A stretch of 64,000 bases of DNA from Quillaja saponaria (taxonomy: Eukaryota > Streptophyta > Magnoliopsida > Fabales > Quillajaceae). The stretch is taken from the NCBI GenBank assembly GCA_029379385.1, contig CM055607.1, positions 5,332,001 through 5,396,000 of the forward strand, read 5' to 3'. The number at the start of each line of letters is the position of its first letter. Positions within the stretch are counted from its first letter, which is position 1. Positions 34,709 through 46,486 of this stretch are shown here, piece by piece. The notes below the pieces were generated by a model. The model worked only from the letters and a program-made list of their open reading frames with translations, did no database searches and was not told the DNA's origin. The translations under genes and the position numbers were made by a program.

Positions 34709-37700
34709 CTTTGCCTTTATCTGTATCCTTTATTCTATCCCTGTTTTTGTTGTTGGGTACTCCTTGTTTTGCCAAAATCTTCTCAAAATTCTGGTTTTGA
34801 AGAAAGAAATATGGAGTTGAAGTTTTGGTTGGTGAGGGAGAAAATGAAGTTGATGACAACGCTAAGTGCTTGCTTTGAATCCTAACACGCTAGATATAGT
34901 ACGTGTAAGTCACGTTCTTACAATTATTATTCAATATTCAAAATGACAAATCCAAATTCAATCTTGTTGTCCCTAAATTTCAGTTAAGTTAATAGAACTT
35001 CTATATGAATATGAATCATGTCCTTAATTTGTGCGAAGCCAACTTTCTAACTTTAAAAGGTTTTTTTTATTTTTTTTATTTAGCTTTCAAATAAATAAAC
35101 TTTTCGCTTCCATTAAAAACATGAATTTTGAAAATGATAAGATAGGACTCATTTATTATTATGAACAAAAGGAAAATAAAAGGTATCTATATTGAATTAT
35201 GGTTCAATCAAAAGTACATTTTGGTGCCAAGTTTACTCTAAATTATAGTTTTGTTTTATATTTTTAATTGTATCTAATTAATTCTTCAATTTTGTTAATT
35301 GTATCGAATTAATCACAATCTCTTTTTCTTTTTTAAAACAGTGTAGAAAGTAGTTTATTTTGTTTAAATTAAGTTATAAAATTAAACAATTCTCAAAACT
35401 TGTAAAATTTCAACTAATTTTTTTTATTTTTTTTTTTGTGTTAAACTAAGAAGTGATTCTTTTTAAATTCTTTTTTTATAATTATGCTAAAATAAAAAAT
35501 AGAAATTAAAATTAGTTATAAATAAAAATTTCAATATATAAAAAGGATTTTGCTATTAATGCTTGGGCCACGTTACCTGACTTAAAAGTATTATTCATGT
35601 TATGACATATATTTTTCAACTAAAACTGACTTATATATTAAAAAATTATAATTAATAAAAGTTATACTCTTATTATTTCTGTCAATTTGTAGTGTCTCTT
35701 TTTAATTTTGATTTATAAAATTAAGAAGAATTAAAAAAATTAATTGTAAAAGCAAAATTATAACCCTATTACTCTATTAGTATTAAAAGGGAGAAAAAAA
35801 AATTAAAAACAATTTAATAGTTTATTCAAGTATATTATTTTAATACTATGAAATAATAACTAAAAGGTACTCCATAAGAGTATTAAGAAAAAAAAAATTC
35901 TGTTATTAAGTCACTTTTATACATAATATAGATATATTTGAAGAAAAAAAATTGACCAATGAACTACACAATGTAATATAACTATCTCTGTTTCTATAAA
36001 ACATATGTTCCTCCTGACTGATGGTGAAAGCAAAATTTAATTTCAGATTCTTAAAACAACACCAAAATACTTTACCACCAATTAAACCAACAAGTACTTT
36101 CTATAACTTCAAATTTAATGACTAATTATATTTGTTTCTAAAGTGACACCCATTGATAAAAATTGAAATCTCAAAATTACGAGTCTTTTGTTATCACTGA
36201 ACGAACTCAACTAAGACTCAGTTGTGTTTAAAAAAATTGCAAGTACATCATATGACACAATTTTGTATATATGATTGATAGAAACCAAAGCCACAGCAAT
36301 TATGAAGCTAGAAATCATTGTGCCCAATAAAAACAAAATTAAGGAAGGATGAAAGAGGGTAGCGAGCTGTCTTCTATGAACTCTACTTCTAGCTCTAAAT
36401 CATTGGTTACTTATGAATATGTTAAAGGGAAGAAGCTATTGGCTATTAGTTAACACTAGTGGAAGCCTGAGAGTTGAAAGAGAGCTTGTCTGAGTGGATA
36501 AAATCTACATTTTAAAAGGGAAACATTCACAAGGATCCTAAAGTAGGTAACCATCACATAGTGGTGGGGTTGTTTGGCTCTTAATTTTTTTATCTGCTTA
36601 TCAAGGTGCAAGGGAATAGTGGGTGTTGTTATGTCTAGAAAGCGTATTCAGAAGGTATCTTATTGTTTTGACGACTCCTTGGTGTTGGCTTTTCAAAAAA
36701 GATACTCATTCCTCAACCACCCGTTCCCCTTCTTAGTTCTTCATTTTCTGCTTTGGTTTATTCCGTGAAAAAGAACCCGTCTTTGCCTTTTTACTATTGT
36801 TTTAACTTGTCTGCCTAGCACTTGAAGCACATGTAATAGTCTTTTTGACACTTACTGAAGTTCTAATCGCTAAGGTGTCCCATTGAAACGAAAGGAAAAA
36901 AAAAAAAAAAAAAAACCTATATCACCACACCACGTTCGAAAGATGCAGTTGGAAAAACAAACAAACCCACTGATAGATAAGGAGGACTATCTAGTGGTTG
37001 CATCAGAGCGATATTGGATCCAAAAGAAGATTAAGAAAAAGAAAACAAAATATAACTGCTACTTTGTTGTATGATGCAAGTAAAATTCCAAGATTTAAGT
37101 GTAAACATGCAAATCAAGCCTTGCAATGCTACCTTAGTGATGCTGACCACTTATTGGCACCTACAAAGCACCATATCAAGAAGTTCCTATAATGACTAAA
37201 ATCACTGTTCATAAAGTTCTAACAAAGAGAAACTAAGATAGAAAAACCTAACCAATAAAAATCATAAGGAATCAACAAAGTTTACAATTACCGCAAGAAT
37301 TTTCTGTTTCATAATCACAAGTTTCTCACTTTTAGATTATTCATGGAGAAGAATATGAAAAAGAATCAGCTAGGAGTATGACATATGTCGGCAAGGCATG
37401 CAGTCGTCATAAATTTTCTTTTTACTTGAATTAACTTCTTACAGCATAGAGTAGCAAAAAATATTCTGTAGAAGTGCAACAAAAAAGAAAGTAGCATCTA
37501 CGTGATTTTGATTCCCTTTAACACAAAGTATCTTTTAGTTTTATAGGGGAAGCATCATTCTTACCCTATTTTGGTGACTTATCTCCTAACAAAATTACAG
37601 TGTGTGTGGAAGAGAGACAGAGACATAGGAAGAGATGCAATGCAATGCTTCCAATCTACATAATTTCACATGTTATGAACCTGTACCTATGTTATATACT

Positions 37701-38207
37701 TCTATTTGTGTATCTAGCTTAGTTTGGGAAATCTCTTATTTATAATAGATTGATAACTCTCATACCTAGCTGGCAGAATGAATGACAGGGAAGTTGCTAG
37801 GCAAGGTGCTGGCAGGTACCAGAAGATACCATTTATCATTCCATAATTAATGATATTCATCTCTAGATGTAACTTACATAATTGAGCTAACCTCATCTTC
37901 AAATTGCAAATATCCAAAAACAAGCTCGGGATCAGCTCATTATTGTGTAATCACTTATGACAGTCACATTTCTAACCACCAGATCACAATATCCCTTTTC
38001 CTCAGGCTCTTTTTTTGTTTCCTCTCCCTCCTTGTCAAATGATAATCTCTATAGCCCAAGTGCCTACTGATAAAGGATCCACATAGAAAAATTTATAGGA
38101 AATATTTCTCTGGAAACAGTCTGCAAGAAGTATATAGTTAGATAAGGTAGTGCGAGATTTAAAAAAATATTGAAAAATGAATTACAGGTCCAAATAACTA
38201 ATGCATG
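34709..38207. other. AT-rich spacer
   Basis: F-box promoter region followed by about 3 kb of AT-rich DNA. A poly-A run lies near 36896-36915. Short open frames near 36574-36768 and 36883-37192 are low-complexity and unsupported. I see nothing else. Confidence 0.4.
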
Positions 38208-39166
38208 TCAACCAGGATGAACTAAAATGTGAATGCAAAATGCCAAGCATGGTAGGTGAACCATAACTATGAAGAGGTAAATTGCGCTGTTCCATGCCCA
38301 AAGGGATTCCAGAAGTCACCAACATTAACGTTACTGGATCCTTCAAACCCAACTTTCAACATAAAATATGCAGCTGGAGGAAACCCAAAGCAATACTACA
38401 AGCAGCCCTCATCAAAGTTCTCAAGCTTCCAGCTTTAGCATCAAACTTCAAAGGTTGCACTATAAACACATGGGGACAATAATTAAAGCCCCAAGTTCTT
38501 CTGTAGCAAAAGTTAATAACTGACACGAGACAAAGACCAATAAAAGCTACTGATATAGTCATTGACTTTAAGTTGGCCCATTCACTCCTGTGAAATTGAG
38601 ATGCACTGGCAGGAGAAAATGGAGAACCAAATATCAAGTACCAGGCCGAAAATGGAAAGGAAAACCCAGACTGTAAACCTAATTGATGAAGAGCAATTGG
38701 GTACTTGACAAATGTAATATGGGAGTAAAGAGACAAAAGCACCCCAAAAATGAACCACAAAAACACTTTTTGCTGAGTTCAACCATTTCCATGATCTTCT
38801 GTTGCGAGTGATGTCAAGTTCTGAAGTAGAAGTGGCTAGAGAACTGGACTTATCTTTTGTTGAATTAGAATCAAAACTATTGGCATCAACGTAAAGAGAA
38901 GCTGGAATGCTTGGAAGTGATGCAACAAGGAGATCAAAAGTGATCATGTAAACTCCAACAGATACAAATTTACAAGGGGATGTCAAAGGGTACAAAAAGA
39001 ATGACTGATGAAACTTCTCAAGAATATTGTTCACTGAGTGCACAACTCCTTCAACGAACTTGAATCAAGGAAAAGGAAAACCCCAGGTTACAATGATAGA
39101 TAATACAATTACTATATGATCATGAATACAGCAAACTACCAACTTATAGTGAAGGAAGCAGGAAGA

Positions 39167-39189
39167 GGGGGGGGGGGGGGGGGGGGGGG
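39167..39189 (+). repeat. Poly-G run of 23
   Basis: A run of 23 G in an intron of the GAA1 pseudogene, preceded by purine-rich sequence. Such a run is exceptional in this AT-rich setting and its length is likely to be uncertain. Confidence 0.85.
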
Positions 39190-42100
39190 AAAGCATCAAA
39201 AGAGAGCTTGCAAAGAATACTCGATAACATTCCACTAAAAGCCTTACATCTTAAACAAAGTACTAATTGCTTCTAATACGCAAATTACCTCTAAATATTT
39301 ATTACGATAAAGATTGCAAAGTAAGCTTCTTCCCCAAGAAATTCATAAGCAGGACTTATTTCTCCATCTCACAATCCGCGAAGACATAGACTCATATATA
39401 ACGACCAAAACTGAACCTTCACAAAAAAAAACATCTATGGCTCATCAATTTATTTCTGGTGAAATAAAGAATTATATTACTAAATTACAAATAAAAACTT
39501 AATATACAAGAAATTTCTGCAAATTAATAATTGACAGTAAATGACAATACAGATGTTCAAGAAGGACATGACCAGATCATTGAGAAGTAATACATACGTC
39601 TAACAAAATGGGCATAAAACAGCATAGAGCATAAAAGGAATTTCTTATGACTAACATTTGTGACCAGAATAATTTTTTTTTCTATTTGAGTTATCAAAGT
39701 CAGACTGCCATTGAAAGCTAGCCATTCACTCCATGACTTTCAACAACATATTGCATAAATTGGAAAAATAATGCAAAAAAAAAGTAATATGTACTACTGG
39801 GCTGACCTTCCACCTCGAAGAAGGAACTCTTTGTGCCTGACCATATTAATAGGAGAAACTCTAGATGAAATTTCCAAAGTAATTGCATCAACTTGATAAT
39901 CCCAAAAAGCACCATGAGGGAACACCCATACCCTGACATAAAAAATATACAGAAAAAAAAATATATAAACTAAGTGATCACAGAAGGCCAAAGGAAAAGG
40001 AGAATTATTATGACCAGATAGCATAATAAAATTTAATCCATTTCGAGATGAGCTAACCACCTAGTAATACAATGAAATTGCCAGTTTAGCAGTGCCTTCA
40101 ACATAATCTGCAGCAGAAACACCAAATTTCAATTGAGGGTTGAAGCTTTTAGCCAGTAGCCACTCTCCCTATTAATTCAAATAGTTCAACCAAAATATTG
40201 AGCCAGTTGGAATCAAGTAGAGACCACATTTTCTTCACTTTGATCCACAGACCTTGTCTATGACTCTATGTACTGCTACATAATTAACGATATTGATGAG
40301 ATCAAGGTTCAGCATCTGCCTGTTGGATTCCTCAGCATAGATGCTAAGACTTTCCCCATTATGTTCACTTTCCTCTACAATCTTAATGACAAGTGCTGCA
40401 GCAATAGTCCCTGCACGTCCAAAACCATCATATACCTCTCTTTCTCCATAAGGCTTCTGTTTCAATTCATACACGGTGTTACTTCCATTACAAATTTCAT
40501 CATTTATTGTGCGCACTCCACTAAATACAGGAGTGTGATAGTCTCTTAGCCAAGCATCAACTGAGGCATACTCCCCATAATGTGAATCAGCAACAAGCAA
40601 TATGATATCCTTGGAGAGCCAAGTTACACAGGTGAGCAACGAAAATACTGAGTATGCAATGCCAAAAGATAAGGCCTCACCACTTTCAACCTTTACAGAA
40701 TTGTAAGGTGTCACCAAGACAGTAGCTTCTTTCCCATCACCATGCGGCGCTCAAATGATTCCAAAAGCTTCTCTCCATTTCCATGTGGTAAGCAATTTAT
40801 GTTCTCCCAAATGGTTCCTGAATCGGGGCTAGTAAAAAAGTGCAGTGGGTGAAATTGATGGAATTGACAGTAGGACTTGTGAATAGTAAATTCAGCACCC
40901 AAGTTTGACATATACCATGCAATAAGTCTTTGACCTTCTCCATATAAGAATTCAAACAGATTCAAGGTACCATCAGATCAAGTCACCTTCTCTCTTTCCC
41001 TCGCTCTCTGTGTGTGTGCACGTGCACACACTGAGCATGACATGGAAGGTTTGGCACTTACTGTATGAACAAGCAAGACAGAAGGAGGGAAAAGGTAGGG
41101 GAAAACATGACGGAAGACAAAACATGAAGAAGACGAGTTAAAGATTACGGTGCAGACTGCTACTCAAATTTGTAAGGCCCGTTAAAAAGAAAAACAAAAG
41201 GAAGGGAACATATACACGAGTTTTGGCCTTTTAATTTAATGAATATAAGCCACCAGCCATTCAGCTAAAGCATAACTATTCTTGAATAAACAAATTCTTT
41301 TCTTTTCTTTTCTCTTTTCTTTTCTTTTTTGTTTTTTTTGTTTTTTCATAGAAAAAGAAATTCTATTAAGAAAGAAAAGAAGTGCAAGAGGGAGGACAAG
41401 AAATCCTCCAAAACAGAATGAACAATAGAACCTCAACCACGAGCAGCCTACTTATCCATTTGTATTGGCTTGTTTGAACCACTAAATCTTGTAACAAATT
41501 TAGAGACTTTTCATGTATTATGTCAGTAAGTGCACCCATAGTTACTGAAACACCGTGAAAATTCAATCAAATATTAAACACCAAAATATTTAAATTCCTT
41601 AGTTATTTTCTGCTCAAGTAGCTTGATGGGTGAACTATGAATCTCATTATAGTCAGACTACTCAATAATAACACTTAACCAACACTAAAATCCTAAAAGT
41701 GCAAGGGAAGCTCAAAGTCTCCTGCAGCATAATGAACTAAATTTTCTCTAATTGCTACCTTCACTGATGAACAATTACAATACCTCTTCTGAGGACAACA
41801 GCTAAACAAAATATGGATCTCGTCTATTTGAGGAAACCTAATACTAGAACAAAATAGAAGCTTAATTTATATCCTTTTTAGTGTTTATTTTCTTCTTTCA
41901 ATATTCTATAGTAAGTAAAGCTCAGAGTCAACTATTGCAATCTTATTAGTTAAACTAATAGATCTTCTTTTTTCCTCTCACTTGCAACATTAATACCCAA
42001 ACATTTCTCAAGCTTTTCTTAGTTTTCTATACCCCTGTTTATACTTTATAGAAGGTAGAGTTAGAATGTATGATTCCGTCTTTGGATTCAGAGAAATGCC

Positions 42101-42964
42101 TTTAATGGACAAAACAAATTCTTTGTCATCTACAAATATCTAAAGAGACTTTAGTTCTAGAGGCATAACAATATTGTCCTTTTTACTTCCTTTAATGCAA
42201 GAAAGCACTGCAAGTGAATGTTTGTCATTGATAGAGGAAAATAGACACGATAAACAATTGAAGTCTTCACAAAAGAGAAACCAAAAGTAGCATATTAGAA
42301 AGATAATACATGCCTCTGCCTCCAGGTTTAAAATCCAAATCAGTCAAGTCCTTTACCAGTCTACTTGCCTCTGAGACATCCTGACTATAAATCATGCTAT
42401 TTGCTGAACCTGTATAATATGCATTTTACTACCACAAAGTATCTGAAGGCACTTCATAGTTCATACTATAGTATATAAATTTAAGAAAATTTGATGTTCC
42501 CGAAGGGCTGTTCCATTCAATGCTAAAGAATAGGGAGGAGGGGCGAGGGAGATCAAGTGGGCATAACTTGTTAGGTTTGACATAGAAATGTTTAATATTT
42601 TTCTCCAATCTAATTAAGAGTAAATTTAAACAATATGAATTTCCAGTTTCCTTTTCTTTTCCTACAGTTTGTTGGCAAGCCAACTAGCTATTGGCACTAT
42701 GTGTCAGCGAGACCTAGTATATATTACAAAGAACATTATTTGTTTCAGCAATGCTGAGTCATAGAAAGAATTTGAACTCGTTAGAACCTTAAATATAAAC
42801 CCCACCATTTTAATGTGATCCCAAATGAACTATTGAGCATACCTCCATCCAGCTCAAGTTCTCTCTACAGGTTTCTAGGAAGTGCATTCTCTAATTACAA
42901 TTTCCTCTGAAACAAGCAACCCTACCTTATTTGTCTTTTATTTCCTTTATTGTAATTGTCTTTT

Positions 42965-43405
42965 GGCCAAAATATATTTTACAGCCCTATAGTTTGTACT
43001 ATAATCCACTTTCATCCCTATAGTTTGAAAAGTTAAAATCAAGGACTCATAGTTTCTAAATCGAGCCAACATGGTCCTTGCTATCACATTCCATCCAAAT
43101 TAATTTATGAGGATTTTGGGAGGAAAAATGTTGAAAACTAAGAAGAATAAAAAAAAAAAAAAATTATATATTTTTTAATTTTTAATTGATATATATTTTT
43201 ACTTCTTATCTGTCCACGTAAGATTCTGTTAGTCCATGTCATATTCCGTTAAAGTTTATTTGGACAGAATGTGATCGTAAGGAGTAAGAACCATATTGGC
43301 TCGATTTTGAAGTTACTGAGTCCTTCATCTTAACTTTCTAAACTATAGGGATGAAAATGGATTCTAGTTCAAATTATAGGATGAAAAAGTGTAGTTGAGC
43401 GGCCT
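42965..43405. mobile_element. Foldback (MITE-like) element with long inverted repeats
   Basis: Left arm (about 42968-43118) and right arm (about 43250-43400) are inverted copies. Shared blocks include CATCCCTATAGTTT, GGACTCA, AATCGAGCCAA and ATCACATTC. The arms of about 150 bases flank an AT-rich centre with a poly-A run. There is no transposase. It lies in an intron of the GAA1 pseudogene. Long arms suggest a Mutator-like or foldback MITE; I could not define a clean target duplication. Confidence 0.65.
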
Positions 43406-44099
43406 TGTTTTTCTTAGCCAACAGTAAGTGTCAAAATGGAAGCTGAAGTTCCATAAGTAAAAAGGGTAATATTACAACAACGTAGCTAAAATTTTCAAAG
43501 CAGGGGATCAAACTGACCTGGCATGAGTGCATTCTCAGAAATGTAGGTGTCCTTTGCCATAATTGGTAACAGCAAAAGAGCCAAAACCCCCCGCAACACA
43601 GCAAACGATACTGCCAAATTGGAAAAATTCACCAAAATAAAAACAGAGAAAAATCGGTCAATTGTCCAAAATTGAAATCGTATACTGATATTATAATTGG
43701 AAACGCGAGAATCAGAGTGCTAAAAAGGAAAAGTACCAGAAAAAGAGGCTGTGATAGATTAACAAGATCCCCAACCGCACGATTGGTCGTGTTCTCCTTC
43801 TAGAAATATTGCTCTCAGCCATGACTCTTAAGACTGAGAAAGATAGATGAGCTTTGCCAGGTTTTGCTCCGATTTTAACTAATTCTGCGAGACGAAACTC
43901 TGTCCATTTCAGCAGCAAGCCAGTGAAGACGGAAGGGGGAGATTGCTGAAATTATTGGGTGTACTTGGTTTGTGTTTTCTGCGTTTGTTTTCCATGAAAA
44001 TGAAAATGAAAATTAGCCCACATACTTTTGGTTTGTGTTATTGTGAAAATTAGTTACTTACAAGTCATCAGTATATTTAGAAAACTATTTTCGTATTAA

Positions 44100-45480
44100 A
44101 AATCTTGTTCAGCTTAGATGATTTAATATTTAATTATTCATACTTACAATTAATTTGTATAATGTCAAAATTTTAGATGATTTAAAATCTACTTTAAATT
44201 AACTTGTAAATCAACACTAGTCTAGAAGATTTATTAAAAAGCTACTATAATATATAATTAACATATAAATCATTAAAGAGTTTCATAGATTTACTAACTA
44301 ATTATCCTTATTTAATTGTAACTCATTACTTTAGACAATTTGTCTAGAAACTCTTATAGTATGTCAATATGTAACTGGCATGAGAAAATGTGATTTAAAT
44401 GCAATTAACTTGTAAATGTTAACATTTTAAATGATTTTTTCAAAATATGTAATTATATTGTCAATCGTAACTATTAGATAATTCATTTATTGATTTTTTT
44501 ATTTGCAAATAAGTCATAACCCGCCATATGTTTAACTTATCTGTCAATAAATTACTATAGTAACATGTAAATCACTTGAAACTTTAATAATTAATATATC
44601 AATTACTCTTACTTATTTCTAAATCAACATTAATTTACAAATTTACTAAAAAACTAATATTGTATATAATTAACATATAAATCATTAAGAGTTAATTTAT
44701 TTATTTATACTAATTATCATCGTTGCAATTAACTTGTACATGTCACTACTTTAGATAATTTATTGAAAAACTATTATAGAAACCATCATGAGTTTATGTT
44801 TTACACTTGTAATTAATTTGTAAAATATAAAGATATTAGATGTTCTATTCAAAAACCACTCTCATATGTAATTATCAAGTAATTTACCAAGATCTTGTGT
44901 AATTTACTCACTACTTATTATGATTTGTAATTAACTTTTAAATCATTGCAACTTTAGTCAATTGACTCAAAAGCTACTTTCATATGTAATTAACAAAGAG
45001 CTTAGCTATTTTTTTTTTTTATTAATTATTTTTATAATAATTTTTATTTCCATTTAACTTGTAACCCATTACAAGTTTAGCTGATTTGTCAAAAATTACG
45101 ACAATATGTAATTAACATATATGTAAACCACTTGAACTTTAAACGATTCACATACTAATATTCTTACTTGAAATTAACTTGTAAATCAACTCTAGTTTAG
45201 ACAATTTATTAAGAAGCTATTAATTAACATATAAAATGTCAATAATATAAGGGATTTATTAACTAATTTTCCTTATTTGTAATTAACTTGTAAATCACTA
45301 ATTTAGACAATTTTTCTAAAAACTCTTATCATATATCAATATGTAACTGTCATGCACTGAGGTGATTTATATTGCAATTAAATTGTAAAATGTTAATATT
45401 GTGCTGAAAAATTATTCCCGTGATCCCATCTCATATAAAATTATAATGTAAAATCGTCCTAATATAGACTATTCACTCAC
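44100..45480. repeat. Degenerate AT-rich repeat array
   Basis: Recurring motifs such as TAATTAACTTGTAAATCA, TTTAGACAATTTATT, ATATGTAATTAACATATAA and CAATATGTAACTG(G/T)CATG appear many times with variable spacing over 1.4 kb. The array lies between the divergent GAA1 pseudogene and NUP210. It resembles a decayed minisatellite; the exact period could not be fixed by eye. Confidence 0.6.
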
Positions 45481-46283
45481 TAATTTATCTTATTTTTCCC
45501 ATTGTGTTTTGAATTTTAATGAACTGGACTTGATGAATAAAATCGGACACGAGCCCACATATATACTTATAGGTTTCAAGCTGATGTATAATAGGCCACA
45601 GGGCCAGGGAACATCTGAATGACATAGTCATTTCTTCCTCCTGTGTTTTTTTTTTTTTTGCGCGCAAAGCCAACTACCATATCATCTCGCAATAATCCAA
45701 AAGTTACTTCGGTGTTGGCTTCTAGTGTTCTGAATTCTCTTTAGTAAGAAAATGGTTAAAATCATTGAATAATCACGTTAATATAAATTGATAGGGCACA
45801 TTTGATTATTCAAAAAATTATTAAATTAAAATTATTTATTTAATTTAATTATTATATACATCATACTACTCTACGTGCATATAATTTTGTAGAAAAAAAA
45901 ATGAAGAACAAAATAATATTTTATTAAAAAATAAAGTGATCAACTCGAATTGCCTAATACAAAAAGAGCAGTTGCATATTATTTTGAATGTTGTTTTTTT
46001 TTTCTTTCTAATTTATAAAAATCAAACTTACAATACGTCTCAAATTCCTTGAAGGTAAGTCTTTGTATGTATCATCATGAATTCTTTATTTTCTTAACAA
46101 AAATAAGGTATGAATTTACAGAAAGCAATTAAGTGAGAATGCAGTCATGGATTTAACCGTGGACCCGGTTTGAGTTATGAACAAAGCCCAAACCCGAAGC
46201 TCAAGAAAGACGTAGATCTATGCCAAGTGTTGGGCTCTGTGCTTACGGAACATGGCATTCCAGCTCATCCAATCGTTCCGTGC

Positions 46284-46345
46284 CACGTGTCAAAAATAAA
46301 GTACTTCTCACTTTTCCCTCTTTGATTACTCCCCAAAAACCCTAA
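46284..46345 (+). promoter_or_regulatory. G-box and telo-box upstream of NUP210
   Basis: CACGTG (46284-46289) and the telo-box AAACCCTAA (46337-46345) lie 140-200 bases before the NUP210 ATG. Telo-boxes are common near transcription starts of plant housekeeping genes. These are motif matches only. Confidence 0.5.
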
Positions 46346-46486
46346 ACCATGTACTTTTTCTCACTCCCTTTCAGTTCAGGTGCTTAAGCTCAGAGCTCAA
46401 ATTCTTACTTAGTTTCAGAGTCACTGCTATGAGATGTGCTTCGGGACCCATGAATTTTTGTAACATATAGCTTACTGTGCACGAAG

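Larger units (their letters stand above)
38208..43822 (-). pseudogene. GAA1: Decayed GPI transamidase subunit GAA1 gene
   Basis: GAA1 is an ER membrane subunit of the complex that attaches GPI anchors to proteins. Homology runs the whole length: start (MAESNISRR, RPIVRLGILLIYHSL), lumenal domain (HPLHFFTSPDSGT, VLVTPYNSVK, DSHYGEYASVDAWLRDYH, NLDLINIVNYVAVHR), DYQVDAITLEISSRVSP, and C-terminal membrane segments ending near 38208. Exons: 43737-43822, 43518-43610, 42314-42409, 40061 to about 40940, 39807-39932 and 38208-39058. Introns are retained, so it is not a retrocopy. Lesions include an extra base in a 6-C run (43587-43592), a TGA where Arg is expected (near 40750), CATAGAGTCATAGA (8-base duplication, about 40254-40267), a 7-base insertion near 40155, a TAG at 40061-40063, an 8-base loss near 39915 and more frame changes in the last exon. 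The 42314 exon would need a GC donor. Confidence 0.75.

Noticed and set aside
36883..37192. Lys-rich open frames beside a poly-A run
   Set aside because: Low-complexity translation of A-rich DNA.
40268..40549. Plus-strand open frame of 93 residues
   Set aside because: Antisense to the conserved GAA1 exon.
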